Below, in pieces: positions 8,670 to 16,696 of a DNA stretch of 64,000 nucleotides. The position numbers were made by a program, and so were the translations under genes. Within the stretch, counting starts at the first letter, position 1. Each line of letters starts with the position of its first letter. This DNA is from Salipiger pallidus (GTDB taxonomy: Bacteria; Pseudomonadota; Alphaproteobacteria; Rhodobacterales; Rhodobacteraceae). Location of the stretch: positions 248,001 through 312,000 of the forward strand of contig NZ_BMJV01000004.1 in the NCBI RefSeq assembly GCF_014643635.1, in the 5' to 3' direction. The notes beneath the pieces were generated by a model that was not told the DNA's origin, made no database searches, and saw nothing but the letters and a program-made list of their open reading frames with translations.

Positions 8670-9217
8670 CCGTGGCCGTGCCTCCGCCCGATCCCGATGG
8701 CGAGACCATCAAGATCCACGCGCTGACTGTCGGCGAGGGCATTCTTGCCCTGTCTGCCCTGCCCGGGCGGGGAGGGAACCTGCAGGGGGACCTTCACCAT
8801 ATCGCCGACTGGCGGCCGGCGCTGGTGATCACGCTGGTGACCGAGGACGAGCTGGCCGAGGTGGGCGCCTCGGCCATCGGCAGGTGGCTCAAGGATCACG
8901 GCACGAAGTGGGAGCATCTGCCGATCCCTGATTTCAGCACGCCCGATGCGGCGGCCAGTGTGCGCTGGGATCGGATCGCGGAGTTTGCCCGGCGTGCGCT
9001 TTTGGGCGGCGGCCGGGTGCTGGTGCATTGCAGGGGCGGCTGCGGGCGGTCCGGCATGGTGGCGCTGCGCCTGATGATCGAGGCGGGCGAGGCGCCGGAC
9101 GAAGCGCTCGGGCGGCTTCGTTGCGTGCGCCCCTGCGCGATCGAGACCGACGCACAGATGGCCTGGGCCATGGGCGACGCGAGCGATGCGGCGGAGGCCC
9201 AGCACGATCGCGGCTGA
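8666..9217 (+). CDS. Protein-tyrosine/dual-specificity phosphatase-like protein
   Basis: A 183-residue protein with the Cys-X5-Arg phosphatase loop, HCRGGCGRSGM, at about residues 119-129. The upstream FSTPDA segment could supply the general acid. This is the CDKN3-like fold of the PTP/DSP superfamily. It should hydrolyse phosphate monoesters on proteins or small molecules; the substrate is unknown. The 4-nt overlap with the metallopeptidase gene implies co-translation. No kinase gene is adjacent. The reading frame is intact and the catalytic Cys and Arg are present. Confidence 0.83.
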   Translation: MTVAVPPPDPDGETIKIHALTVGEGILALSALPGRGGNLQGDLHHIADWRPALVITLVTEDELAEVGASAIGRWLKDHGTKWEHLPIPDFSTPDAAASVRWDRIAEFARRALLGGGRVLVHCRGGCGRSGMVALRLMIEAGEAPDEALGRLRCVRPCAIETDAQMAWAMGDASDAAEAQHDRG

Positions 9218-9563
9218 TCATGGGCCGGTCGTGATTAGGGCCTGGCCCGAGCACTGAACGGAACACTGACCGCAGGCGGTTTGAAAGCCGATCTGCCCTC
9301 GACCGTGGATCGTAAGACATGCCACGCGATCCGGGCACAAGCCCATCAGGCCGCCTAAGGCATCAGCGCTTCAGCTGCGCCGAAACTGAATACCGCACCT
9401 TGGGCACATCTTGTCGCGTCGAAGGATCTTAGGCGCATTGTGGGCCACGATGTACATGGCCATTCGAGGCCTCAACATGTTCTTTCAGCAGCCTGTTATC
9501 GCGGGGCTGACTGCGGTTTGGTGTCGGCGGTCAGTCCTTCCAGCGGGTGCGCCCCTCTGGGAC
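9218..9563. other. Gene-poor gap with an 11-bp hairpin and one tiny unproven ORF
   Basis: This 346-bp gap between convergent genes contains a hairpin with 11-bp arms at 9505-9538 (GGGCTGACTGC / GCGGTCAGTCC, two G-U pairs), 26 nt beyond the stop of the minus-strand stress gene; it could be that gene's terminator although no T tract follows. A 35-codon minus-strand frame (9371-9478) carries a KMCPRCG zinc-knuckle-like motif but has only a weak ribosome site. Nothing else is recognisable. Confidence 0.55.
9371..9478 (-). CDS. Possible 35-residue protein with a CPRCG motif
   Basis: A minus-strand frame from ATG 9478 to TGA 9371 encodes a basic 35-residue peptide ending KMCPRCGIQFRRS. The Cys-x2-Cys pair is suggestive of half a zinc ribbon. 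The ribosome site (GAAAGAAC) is poor and no neighbour supports it. It may be a decayed gene remnant or chance. Confidence 0.18.
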   Translation of the reverse strand: MLRPRMAMYIVAHNAPKILRRDKMCPRCGIQFRRS

Positions 9564-9860
9564 CTAGCGGCTGGCGCGGTGCAGCGCATCCATGATGCCG
9601 GTCCAGGCGATCTCGAACCGGTCCTTCACGTCATCCCATGCATCATCACTGGTCTCGCGGGCTGTCGTGAGATGCTTTTCTGCCTCGTTGCGCTGGTATC
9701 GCATCAGCTCCAGCGTCTTCGCATAAAACTTGCGCGCCTCGAGGCTGTGACGGTCCATTTCCGCTTCGAGCTTGTCGATCTGGGCGTTCCATTCATCGAG
9801 CTGCGCCTTGGCATGATCGAGCCGTGCTCTCTGGTCATCATGATGGGCCTCCTCTCCCAT
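9564..9860 (-). CDS. sll1863-family stress-response coiled-coil protein
   Basis: A 98-residue, highly charged helical protein. Heptad-like QLDEWNAQIDKLEAEMDRH is followed by the family's C-terminal signature SDDAWDDVKDRFEIAW. Members of the sll1863 family are small stress-induced coiled-coil proteins of unknown biochemistry. The ATG at 9860 is preferred: AGGA lies upstream, whereas the in-frame ATG at 9899 would leave only 7 nt to an FnrL-like box and the farthest start (9998) would run into the SRP RNA. A start at 9899 (13 more residues) cannot be excluded. It is monocistronic. Confidence 0.72.
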   Translation of the reverse strand: MGEEAHHDDQRARLDHAKAQLDEWNAQIDKLEAEMDRHSLEARKFYAKTLELMRYQRNEAEKHLTTARETSDDAWDDVKDRFEIAWTGIMDALHRASR

Positions 9861-9906
9861 GTCCGAAGTCCTGCCACGAGAGTAGCGGATGAGGCCCATG
9901 TCGGCC

Positions 9907-9920
9907 TTGATTTTGGTCAA
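9907..9920 (-). promoter_or_regulatory. FnrL/FNR-type box upstream of the stress gene
   Basis: On the coding strand it reads TTGACCAAAATCAA, matching the FNR/FnrL palindrome TTGAT-N4-ATCAA at nine of ten fixed positions. Its centre is about 54 nt before the ATG at 9860. A class II activator position (-41.5) would put the transcription start about 12 nt before that ATG. This suggests oxygen-responsive expression of the sll1863-like gene. It is inferred from sequence only. Confidence 0.5.
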
Positions 9921-9982
9921 GACCGTCTCCCCCCGGTGCGCGATGGCACCGGGACATGAACGATCATGCGAGGGGGAGGTAA

Positions 9983-10080
9983 GTGAGAGGCTGGACAACG
10001 ACCCAAGCGGGGCTCGTTACGGCTGCTTCCTTCCGGACCTGACCGGGTTGGCGAGGCGCCTGCCCGCGCCAACCTCTCGA
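9983..10080 (-). ncRNA. ffs: Signal recognition particle RNA (4.5S, small bacterial type)
   Basis: The minus strand contains the universally conserved SRP domain IV segment GGTCAGGTCCGGAAGGAAGC (10025-10044), which carries the GGAAG tetraloop region and the Ffh-binding internal loops. The ends pair as GAGAGGTTGG (near 10078) with CCAGCCTCTC (near 9985), giving a 10-bp terminal helix and an RNA of about 96-98 nt. It forms the SRP with Ffh for co-translational membrane targeting. Exact ends are estimated from pairing. It lies between the stress gene and nudC and overlaps no accepted coding region. Confidence 0.95.
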
Positions 10081-10313
10081 GGCTGCATCTAAGGGAGGGA
10101 AGGGCGCTTTGCAACCCCCTGCGATCCCATCGAATGTCACATTCATCCTCAGGACCCGGGACGCGCAGGCCATCCACCCGGGCCTCGTCCTGAACCGCCC
10201 GCAAGGTGCGACTGGTGTGCAGTGTCCCTCCGCAAGCTCTCGTGATGTGTGGCGAATTGCCTCTGATTGCAGCGCATGCGATGCAGGGCGCACGCGAGGC
10301 CGGGAGAGTAAAA

Positions 10314-11276
10314 ATGAAACACAGCGAACAGGTGACCTTCGGCGGATCGGGGCTGGACCGGGCGGCGCATCTGCGTGGCGACATCCCCGCCCTTGCCTCG
10401 CTCATGCAGCGCGAGGACGCCCGCACGCTGGTCTTCTGGCGCGGCAAGATCCTCGTGGTCGGAGAAGGTGCCACCCCGATGCGCCTGCCGCTGGATCATG
10501 CGGCGTTGAAGGATGCAGAACAGCCTCCGATCTTTCTCGGCCTCGAGGAGGGTGGTGCACCGGTCTTCTCGCACGAGCTGACGGCGTGGGATGGCGCGGG
10601 CGAGGCACCCGATCAGGGCTTTCACGACCTCAGCGAACAGCGCCACCCGGCCTGCTGGGGCGACGAGCGTTTCGTGGAACTGCGCAGCCTTCTGACCTCG
10701 CTCACCCCGCGCGATGCCGAACTGGCGGCGACCGCAAGGGCGCTTTTCGAATGGCACCGCTCGCACCGGTTCTGTTCGCGCTGCGGCCATGGCTCCGAGC
10801 CGTTCCTCGCGGGCTGGCAGCGGGTCTGCCCTGACTGCGGCGCGCCGCATTTTCCGCGCACGGACCCGGTGGTCATCATGCTGGTGACGCATGGGAATTC
10901 ATGCCTCATGGGTCGCTCGCCGGGCTGGCCAGAGGGGATGTATTCCTGCCTCGCGGGCTTTGTGGAGCCGGGCGAAACCCTCGAGGCCGCCGTGCGCCGC
11001 GAGGTGCTCGAAGAGACCGACGTACGGGTCGGCGCGGTGCGCTATCTTGCCAGCCAGCCGTGGCCGTTCCCCGCATCGCTGATGATCGGCTGCCACGGCG
11101 AGGCCACAAACACCGAGATCACCGTCGACCCCGCCGAGATCGAGGACGCGCGCTGGGTCAGCCGCGAGGAGCTGGCCGACGCGCAGGCGGGCGACGATCC
11201 CACCCTGCGGCCCGCGCGGCCCGGGTCCATCGCCCATTTCCTGCTGCGCAACTGGCTTGCGGACCGGCTGGATTGA
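10314..11276 (+). CDS. nudC: NAD(H) pyrophosphatase NudC (Nudix hydrolase)
   Basis: A 320-residue NudC-type Nudix protein. The variable N-terminal domain precedes a zinc ribbon (FCSRCGHG...VCPDCGAPHFPR). Then comes the Nudix box GFVEPGETLEAAVRREVLEE and the NudC-specific SQPWPFPASLM array. It cleaves NADH/NAD to NMNH/NMN plus AMP and can remove NAD caps from RNA. The ATG at 10314 has GGGAGAG upstream and gives the normal length; an in-frame start at 10206 adds a non-conserved extension. The next gene follows 61 nt later on the same strand. Confidence 0.93.
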   Translation: MKHSEQVTFGGSGLDRAAHLRGDIPALASLMQREDARTLVFWRGKILVVGEGATPMRLPLDHAALKDAEQPPIFLGLEEGGAPVFSHELTAWDGAGEAPDQGFHDLSEQRHPACWGDERFVELRSLLTSLTPRDAELAATARALFEWHRSHRFCSRCGHGSEPFLAGWQRVCPDCGAPHFPRTDPVVIMLVTHGNSCLMGRSPGWPEGMYSCLAGFVEPGETLEAAVRREVLEETDVRVGAVRYLASQPWPFPASLMIGCHGEATNTEITVDPAEIEDARWVSREELADAQAGDDPTLRPARPGSIAHFLLRNWLADRLD

Positions 11277-11337
11277 GGCGACACTGCCCGGCAAAATCGA
11301 GCATGACGACAACATCTTGAAGGATGGAGCGGGGCAC

Positions 11338-11805
11338 ATGGAGTTTTCCACGCGCGAAGATATCGAGGCACCGGCAGAGCAGGTCTTTGCCGAACTGACC
11401 CGGTTCGAACAGATTGAACGGCAGGTAATGCGCCGGGGCGTGGACCTTCAGCGCACCTCGGGCTCTCCCGACGCTCCCGAGGAACTGGCCTGGACCGCCC
11501 GCTTCAAGCTTCGTGGCAAGGAGCGCACGGCGGACATCACGCTTGATGAATACGACGCGCCGAACCGTCTGACCTACAAGGCCAGATCGGGCGGGCTCGA
11601 CGCGGTGACGGTGATCGACGTGATGGCACTGTCGCGGGGCCGCACCCGCATCGTCATGACCTTCGAGGTGCTGCCGCAGACCCTGTCGGCGCGGCTCATG
11701 GTGCAATCCATGAAGCTGGCCCGTGGTAACATGGAAAAGAAGTTCCGGGTCAAGATGGCTGAATACGCCCGCGATCTCGAAACACGGCTGAACCGTCCGG
11801 CCTGA
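11338..11805 (+). CDS. SRPBCC-family protein
   Basis: A 155-residue protein with the START/SRPBCC helix-grip pattern: an N-terminal strand FSTREDIEAPAEQVFAELT, central strands RFKLRGKERTADITL and VIDVMALSRGRTRIVMTFEV, and a long C-terminal helix ending in EYARDLETRL. Such proteins bind lipids or hydrophobic ligands; no ligand can be inferred. The ATG at 11338 follows GGAGCGGGG. It lies close behind nudC and may be co-transcribed. Confidence 0.75.
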   Translation: MEFSTREDIEAPAEQVFAELTRFEQIERQVMRRGVDLQRTSGSPDAPEELAWTARFKLRGKERTADITLDEYDAPNRLTYKARSGGLDAVTVIDVMALSRGRTRIVMTFEVLPQTLSARLMVQSMKLARGNMEKKFRVKMAEYARDLETRLNRPA

Positions 11806-12160
11806 CCGGCATCCTGCCGCCAAGCAAGCTGGCCCCGGCCTGAGGGCGCTGGCCCGTTTGATCGGGGCAGTGCCTCAGACGTGCGTGGTGTGGGCGACCA
11901 CAGCCCGCTTGATCGATCCCGTCCCGCGGTCTCGCCTGATTGGATCAGCGTCACCGTCTTTGCCCGTTCAAGCGGCTGAACCCGCCGTTCTTTGACAGCC
12001 GTGAACAGTCCCTGCCGGAGGCGCCACAAAGCACAAAGCACCAAGGTGCATGGGGTGCAGTTGCAGCGCCATGCCCCCCGTGGTCCTGCCCGCTCCAACT
12101 TGGTCGTGCCGAACAGGTGCCGCCATGCCGGGCAGGCGGCTGTCGACCGCTTGGCCCCGG
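11806..12160. other. Gap between convergent SRPBCC and ABC-transporter genes
   Basis: This 355-bp stretch carries no supported open frame and no clear strong terminator with a T tract. Base composition resembles the surrounding chromosome. I see no gene, repeat or RNA in it. Confidence 0.5.
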
Positions 12161-12811
12161 CTATCCTTCGAGGGATATCACCGGCCCACCGGCCGCTTCG
12201 GCATCGGCGGCGTCGTGGGTGACCAGCAGCACGGGCAGGCCCTCGGCCTTGGCGCGGTCAAAGACCAACCTGCGCACCTGATCCCGCAGCGCCGCATCGA
12301 GTCGTGAGAACGGCTCGTCCAAGAGCAGTGCGCGGGGCTTCGACAGCAGCACCCGCATCAGCGCAACCCGCGCCTTCTGTCCGCCCGAGAGGGTCTCGGG
12401 GTCACGGGACGCGTGGCCTTCAAGCCCGATCTCGGACAGTGCCGCATCGATACGGGCGCGGCGGGCGGCGCGGCCTTTCACGGCGGGATCCAGCCCGAAG
12501 GCAAGGTTGCCGCCCACGGACAGGTGCGGGAACAGCAGCGGGTCCTGGAACAGGATGCCGGTGCGACGCGCCTCCGGCGGCAGTCCATCGAGCGGCGTGC
12601 TGTTCAGGGCGATGCGCCCGTGGCTGCGGAAGGCGCGGGGCAGGGTGCCGGTTATGGCCGCAAGCAGCGTCGACTTGCCGGACCCGGACGGGCCCATGAG
12701 GGTCAGCACCTCTCCGGGCGGGATGCGGGCGTCAACGCGCAGCATCTCCTCAGGGCCGCGCAGCAGGCGCAGGTGGTCCAGTACGAGGCCGGTCTGGTCG
12801 GTGTCAGCCAT
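12161..12811 (-). CDS. ynjD: ABC transporter ATP-binding protein, YnjD type
   Basis: A 216-residue ABC ATPase with all motifs: Walker A GPSGSGKST, Q-loop ILFQDPLLFPHL, signature LSGGQKARVALMR, Walker B ALLLDEPFSRLD, H-switch LVTHDAADAEAA. It powers the YnjBCD-type importer encoded with it. The ATG overlaps the permease gene by 8 bp, so the operon order is binding protein, permease, ATPase. The symbol follows the E. coli ynjBCD arrangement. ThiQ is a related alternative, but the very long single permease upstream fits YnjC as well or better. Confidence 0.8.
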   Translation of the reverse strand: MADTDQTGLVLDHLRLLRGPEEMLRVDARIPPGEVLTLMGPSGSGKSTLLAAITGTLPRAFRSHGRIALNSTPLDGLPPEARRTGILFQDPLLFPHLSVGGNLAFGLDPAVKGRAARRARIDAALSEIGLEGHASRDPETLSGGQKARVALMRVLLSKPRALLLDEPFSRLDAALRDQVRRLVFDRAKAEGLPVLLVTHDAADAEAAGGPVISLEG

Positions 12812-14486
12812 GCTGCATGCCTTTGCGGTTGCGCCATGCCAGCGCGGGAATGGCGAGAGCCAGCGCGAAGGGAAGGAAGGCGGCGGCGGTCTGGGCCAGC
12901 GCGGTGACCCCCACCACCCGCCGCGACCCGCCAGAGGCCAGTGCCACCGCCTCGGTGGTCAGGGTGGGAACCCGGCCCGCGCCCAGAAGCAGCGTCGGCA
13001 GGAACAGCCCCACGGAGACCGCCGTGCCCACGGCGGTGGCGGTCAGCACCGGGCGCAGCATCATCGGCAGGCTCACCCGCCAGAACACGCGGGAGGGCGA
13101 GGCCCCCAGCGCCCGCGCGATGCGGGCATGGCGCGGATCGCGGCGCCGCCACGGGTCCGACAGGGACAGGAAGACGTAAGGCAGGACAAAGACCACATGC
13201 GCGGCGATCACTGCGCCAAGGGTGCCGTCCATGCCCGAGATCAGCGCCAGCACCTGCAGTCCCGGCAGGAAGGCGATCTGCGGCACGAGAAGCGGCAGAT
13301 AGAGCAGCCACAGCGCCCGCCGCCCGGGGCGCAGGCCAAGGTGGTCCTCAGCCTCGAGGCAGGCGATGACCAGCAGCAGCGCGGTGCCTACGGAAACCCC
13401 GGCGATCAGCGCCGTCTGCACCGCCGGTCCGGCCAGCGCCGCGCCGCTGCGGGTCCAGCCCTGCGCCGTCAGCGACGACGGCCATAGCGCCGGGAAGCCC
13501 CAGAACCCGGCCACCGACCAGACTGCCAGCATGGCAAGTCCAAGCACCACGGCCCCCGCCGAAACCGCCCCCGCCAACAGGGCCACGCCGCGCAGGAGCC
13601 CGTCGCGGGGGCCGCGTGCGCCGGTCTCGATCCACGCCCGTCCCGCGCGGGCGACGAGCAGCTCTCCAAGACGCCACATCCCCAGCGCACCAAGGGTCAG
13701 CAGCAATTGCAGCACCGCCCCCGCGGCGGCGCGCAGGCGCATGGCAAGGTCGGGATCGTTCATCCAGCGCAGCACCTGCACCGACAGCGTCGGTGGGGTG
13801 GACGGGCCGAGGATCATCGCCACGTCCACGACGCTCATGGAAAACGCCAGCACCGCGTAGAGCGGCAGGCGCAGCTGGGGGTAGAGCCTCGGGAACACCG
13901 TGCGCAGCCAGCCGCCCGTGCGGCTGTGGCCAAGGCTGCGGGCGGTGACCAGCGTCTCGGCGGGGCGCAGGGCGGGAAGGGCGGCAAGGCTCATGAGCAG
14001 CAGGAACGGCATCTCCTTCACCACCAGCCCGGCGATCAGCGACAGGCCCATGGGATCCTGAAGGATGAGCAGGTCCGGCGGGCGCTCCCACCCCGCCACC
14101 GGCGCGATCAGCCGCGCGATCCAGCCCGAGGGCGCGATGAGGAAGGCAAGGCCGAAGGCCGCTGCCGCATGGGGCACCGAAAGCAACGGCGACAGCACCC
14201 GTTCAAGCCACGAGAACGCCCGCGTGCCCTGCCATCCGGCACAGATCAGCATGGTGAGGGTGAGGGCAAGCGCGGTCGAGGCCAGCCCTGTGAAAAGGCT
14301 CAGCCCCGCGGCGCGGGGCAGGCCGGGCCATGCCAGAAGGTCGCGGACGGGGCCAAGGCCCGGCTCGGCGCTGCCCAGCACCGGCATGATGCCGATGGCG
14401 GGCAGCAGCGTGCCGCCGAGCCCGGCAATCACCGGGCCCAGCATCACGGCCAGCGTCAGGATCGGCGCAAGCCGCAGCAGCGTCAC
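12804..14486 (-). CDS. ynjC: ABC transporter permease, fused YnjC type
   Basis: A 560-residue polytopic protein with two permease halves in one chain. Each half carries an EAA-type loop that docks on the ATPase: LVTARSLGHSRTGGWLRTVF in the first half and ARIARALGASPSRVFWRVSL in the second. This fits the large YnjC family and explains why the operon has a single permease gene. The start is GTG (14486), one base after the stop of the binding-protein gene, indicating translational coupling. Substrate is unknown; no thi-box or other riboswitch precedes the operon. Confidence 0.82.
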   Translation of the reverse strand: MTLLRLAPILTLAVMLGPVIAGLGGTLLPAIGIMPVLGSAEPGLGPVRDLLAWPGLPRAAGLSLFTGLASTALALTLTMLICAGWQGTRAFSWLERVLSPLLSVPHAAAAFGLAFLIAPSGWIARLIAPVAGWERPPDLLILQDPMGLSLIAGLVVKEMPFLLLMSLAALPALRPAETLVTARSLGHSRTGGWLRTVFPRLYPQLRLPLYAVLAFSMSVVDVAMILGPSTPPTLSVQVLRWMNDPDLAMRLRAAAGAVLQLLLTLGALGMWRLGELLVARAGRAWIETGARGPRDGLLRGVALLAGAVSAGAVVLGLAMLAVWSVAGFWGFPALWPSSLTAQGWTRSGAALAGPAVQTALIAGVSVGTALLLVIACLEAEDHLGLRPGRRALWLLYLPLLVPQIAFLPGLQVLALISGMDGTLGAVIAAHVVFVLPYVFLSLSDPWRRRDPRHARIARALGASPSRVFWRVSLPMMLRPVLTATAVGTAVSVGLFLPTLLLGAGRVPTLTTEAVALASGGSRRVVGVTALAQTAAAFLPFALALAIPALAWRNRKGMQHG

Positions 14487-14487
14487 G

Positions 14488-15756
14488 TCACTCGGCCACG
14501 CCGTAACGGCTGGTCCAGTCCTCCTCGAGGCGCACCATCCACGAGGGGTGCGGCTCGGGCAGGGGGGTGCCCATCTCGGACGGCTCGAGCGTGGCCGGGC
14601 CGAAGGCGATCTCGTCGAAGGGGGCCTTCTGCTCGGGGCTCAGCGCCTCGAGGTCGAGCACGGTGCCAAGGCCCCAGACCGCCGGGTCCGCCATGCGGGC
14701 CTGCGCCTCGGGCGAGAGCAGGATGTCGGCCACCACCATGGCGCCGGCCTTGGCGTTGGCGTTGAAGGGGATGGCGACGAAGCTGGCGTTGCCGATGGTG
14801 CCGCCGTCATGGATGTAGGACCGCACGCTGTCCGGCAGCTGGCCGTTGGCGATGGCGTTGGAGGCGGCGTTGGGGTTGAACTCCATGCCGATGTCGATCT
14901 CGTTGTCGGCCATGAGCTGGATCAGACGCGCGCTGCTTTGGGGATAGGCCCGCCCCTCGCGCCACAGCTGCGGCGTGAGCTCGTCGAGGAAGGCCCAGAG
15001 CGGCGCGGTGGTGGCCTCGTAATCGGCAGCGTCCACGGGGCTTTCGAGGGCGATCATGTCGGGCGAGAACTCGATCAGCGCCTGCTTGAGGAAGGTCGAG
15101 CCGATGAAGTCCGGCGGCTGCGGGTAGGTGAAGCGGCCCGGGTTGGCCTGCGCCCATGCCAGCAGGGTGGCCATGCTGCGCGGCGGTTCTGCAAGGCGGG
15201 CGCTGTCATGGAAGAACACCAGCTGCGCCATGCCCCAGGGGCTCTCGTAGCCTTCGGTGGGCACGGTGAAATCCGCCGTGAGGGCGGCGTTGGACGGGTT
15301 GGTGAGCGCGCGGTTCGGCAGCTCCTCGGCCCATGGGCCGAAGAGCAGGCCTTCGTCCTTCATGGCGGCGAAGTTCTCGCCATTGATCCAGACAAGGTCG
15401 ATGCCGCCGCCACTGTCGCGCCCGGCGGTCTTCTCCGCCAGAACGCGGGAGACCGCCTCGGCGGTGTCCGACAGCTTGACGTGTTCGAGGGTGACCCCCT
15501 GCTCGGCGGCCTTGTCGCCGATCCAGTCGATGAAGGCGTTGACGGAGTCCGAGCCGCCCCACGCGTTCCAGTAGACGGTTTCGCCCTCGGCTTCGGCGAG
15601 GACTGCGGGCCAGTCGGCCGGGTCGGGGGTGTTCCGGTCCCCTGTCTGGGCCGGTGTCTGGGGCGTGTCCTGGGTCGCGGTCTGGGCGAAGGCCTGAACG
15701 GGGCCGAGCGAGGCCGCAAGGGCCAGGGCGATCAGCGGCGGGGCTTTGAAGGTCAT
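14488..15756 (-). CDS. ynjB: ABC transporter substrate-binding protein, YnjB type
   Basis: A 422-residue periplasmic binding protein. It has a signal peptide (MTFKAPPLIALALAASLGPV...AFA) and the extracellular solute-binding fold with YWNAWGGSDSVNAFIDW near the mature N-terminus. The family (COG4134, YnjB) is known by genomics only; ligand unproven. The ATG at 15756 is chosen because it starts the signal peptide and has GGAAAG upstream; a longer frame to 15921 would add a non-secretory leader. A Gln/Thr-rich linker (TATQDTPQTPAQTGDRNT) precedes the folded domain. First gene of the operon. Confidence 0.82.
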   Translation of the reverse strand: MTFKAPPLIALALAASLGPVQAFAQTATQDTPQTPAQTGDRNTPDPADWPAVLAEAEGETVYWNAWGGSDSVNAFIDWIGDKAAEQGVTLEHVKLSDTAEAVSRVLAEKTAGRDSGGGIDLVWINGENFAAMKDEGLLFGPWAEELPNRALTNPSNAALTADFTVPTEGYESPWGMAQLVFFHDSARLAEPPRSMATLLAWAQANPGRFTYPQPPDFIGSTFLKQALIEFSPDMIALESPVDAADYEATTAPLWAFLDELTPQLWREGRAYPQSSARLIQLMADNEIDIGMEFNPNAASNAIANGQLPDSVRSYIHDGGTIGNASFVAIPFNANAKAGAMVVADILLSPEAQARMADPAVWGLGTVLDLEALSPEQKAPFDEIAFGPATLEPSEMGTPLPEPHPSWMVRLEEDWTSRYGVAE

Positions 15757-15919
15757 CTTGCTGCTTTCCGTCGGATTGGGCTCTCCCGCAGAAGAGCTCG
15801 GCGGGCATGCGGGGTCAAATGACACTGCCGGCAGAAAGGTTGCAAGCGCCGGGGTCTGCAGGGCCAGTTGTTGCACGGCGGCGACAGGGCCGCCGGGCAG
15901 AGACCTGGGCCCGGGCGGC

Positions 15920-15940
15920 AAATTCCTTGGAAAGGAATTT
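15920..15940. repeat. AAATTCCTT palindromic element, copy 1
   Basis: Perfect 9-bp arms AAATTCCTT / AAGGAATTT around GGA, in an otherwise GC-rich region, 32 nt after the gph stop. A near-identical copy with the same arms is at 59896-59915. The location at a gene end suggests a terminator or a REP-like element. Confidence 0.75.
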
Positions 15941-15945
15941 GGGGC

Positions 15946-15964
15946 GCCGTGGTGGGCGGCCCGC
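15946..15964 (+). repeat. 19-bp direct repeat flanking gph, left copy
   Basis: GCCGTGGTGGGCGGCCCGC, identical at all 19 positions to 16672-16690 on the other side of gph. The left copy abuts the AAATTCC palindrome; the right one abuts the GTATTT element. Confidence 0.9.
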
Positions 15965-15971
15965 GCCGAGG

Positions 15972-16637
15972 TTAGGCTTCGGACGGGGCGAAGTGGGCGG
16001 CGACGATGTCCGGCAGCTTGTCCCAGTGATCGAAGGCATGGGCGTGGGGCAACTGCTCGTCCGGGGATTTGCGATAGCCTTCGGTGTAGAGCACAAAGGG
16101 CACTGCCGCGGCCTGCGCGGTCTGGGCGTCGACCTCGCTGTCGCCGATGTAGAGCGCGCCGTCGGTGCCGAGTTCGCGCATCACGTGCAGCAGGGGCGCC
16201 GGGTCGGGTTTCTTGACCGGCAGGGTGTCGCCGCTGGCCACCACCTTCATGTAGCGATCAAGGTCGAAGTGGCGCAGGGCGATGCGGGTCGGCTCTTCGG
16301 GCTTGTTGGTGCAGAGCGCAAGGGTGCAGCCCATGGCCTCGAGCCGGGCCAGTGCGTCGACCACGCCGGGATAGAAGACGGTGTTCTTGGGCTCGCCCTC
16401 GTAACGGTCCATGAAGCGGCCCAGCAGGCGGGCGTGTTCTTCGGGGTCATTCCCTGCGCCGACGGCCTGCATCACCTGCGAGACGAGCACGCCCACGCCC
16501 TTGCCGATAAAGCTGCGGGTTTGTTCGAAAGTGATCTTGGGCAGGCCCTCGTCTCGCAGCATGCCGTTGGCGGCGATATGCAGGTCGGGAGCGCTGTCGA
16601 TGAGCGTCCCGTCGAGATCGAAGATGACGGCTTTCAT
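15972..16637 (-). CDS. gph: Phosphoglycolate phosphatase-type HAD hydrolase
   Basis: A 221-residue HAD phosphatase. Motif I DLDGTLIDS (nucleophile Asp7, acid Asp9) is near the N-terminus, a helical cap follows, and motifs TNKPEE, KKPDP and GDSEVD follow in order. Gph removes phosphate from 2-phosphoglycolate, formed during DNA repair or by Rubisco oxygenation. No Rubisco genes are here, so a salvage role is more likely. The start at 16637 gives the family N-terminus; an upstream frame is non-conserved. It is the last gene of an rpe-thioredoxin-gph run, 98 nt after the middle gene, flanked by the 19-bp repeats. Confidence 0.88.
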   Translation of the reverse strand: MKAVIFDLDGTLIDSAPDLHIAANGMLRDEGLPKITFEQTRSFIGKGVGVLVSQVMQAVGAGNDPEEHARLLGRFMDRYEGEPKNTVFYPGVVDALARLEAMGCTLALCTNKPEEPTRIALRHFDLDRYMKVVASGDTLPVKKPDPAPLLHVMRELGTDGALYIGDSEVDAQTAQAAAVPFVLYTEGYRKSPDEQLPHAHAFDHWDKLPDIVAAHFAPSEA

Positions 16638-16671
16638 GTGGGCTGGCCTTTCGCGTCCGGTCGGCGGGCGA

Positions 16672-16690
16672 GCCGTGGTGGGCGGCCCGC
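16672..16690 (+). repeat. 19-bp direct repeat flanking gph, right copy
   Basis: Identical to 15946-15964; lies in the 98-nt spacer between the thioredoxin-like gene and gph and leads straight into a GTATTT element. Confidence 0.9.
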
Positions 16691-16696
16691 CATTTT

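Noticed and set aside
9218-9563. Insertion-sequence remnant
   Set aside because: No terminal inverted repeats, target duplications or transposase-like frame could be found; only short chance-like frames.
15757-15919. Possible TPP riboswitch before the YnjBCD operon
   Set aside because: The CUGAGA and ACCUGA core elements of a thi-box are not present in the leader.
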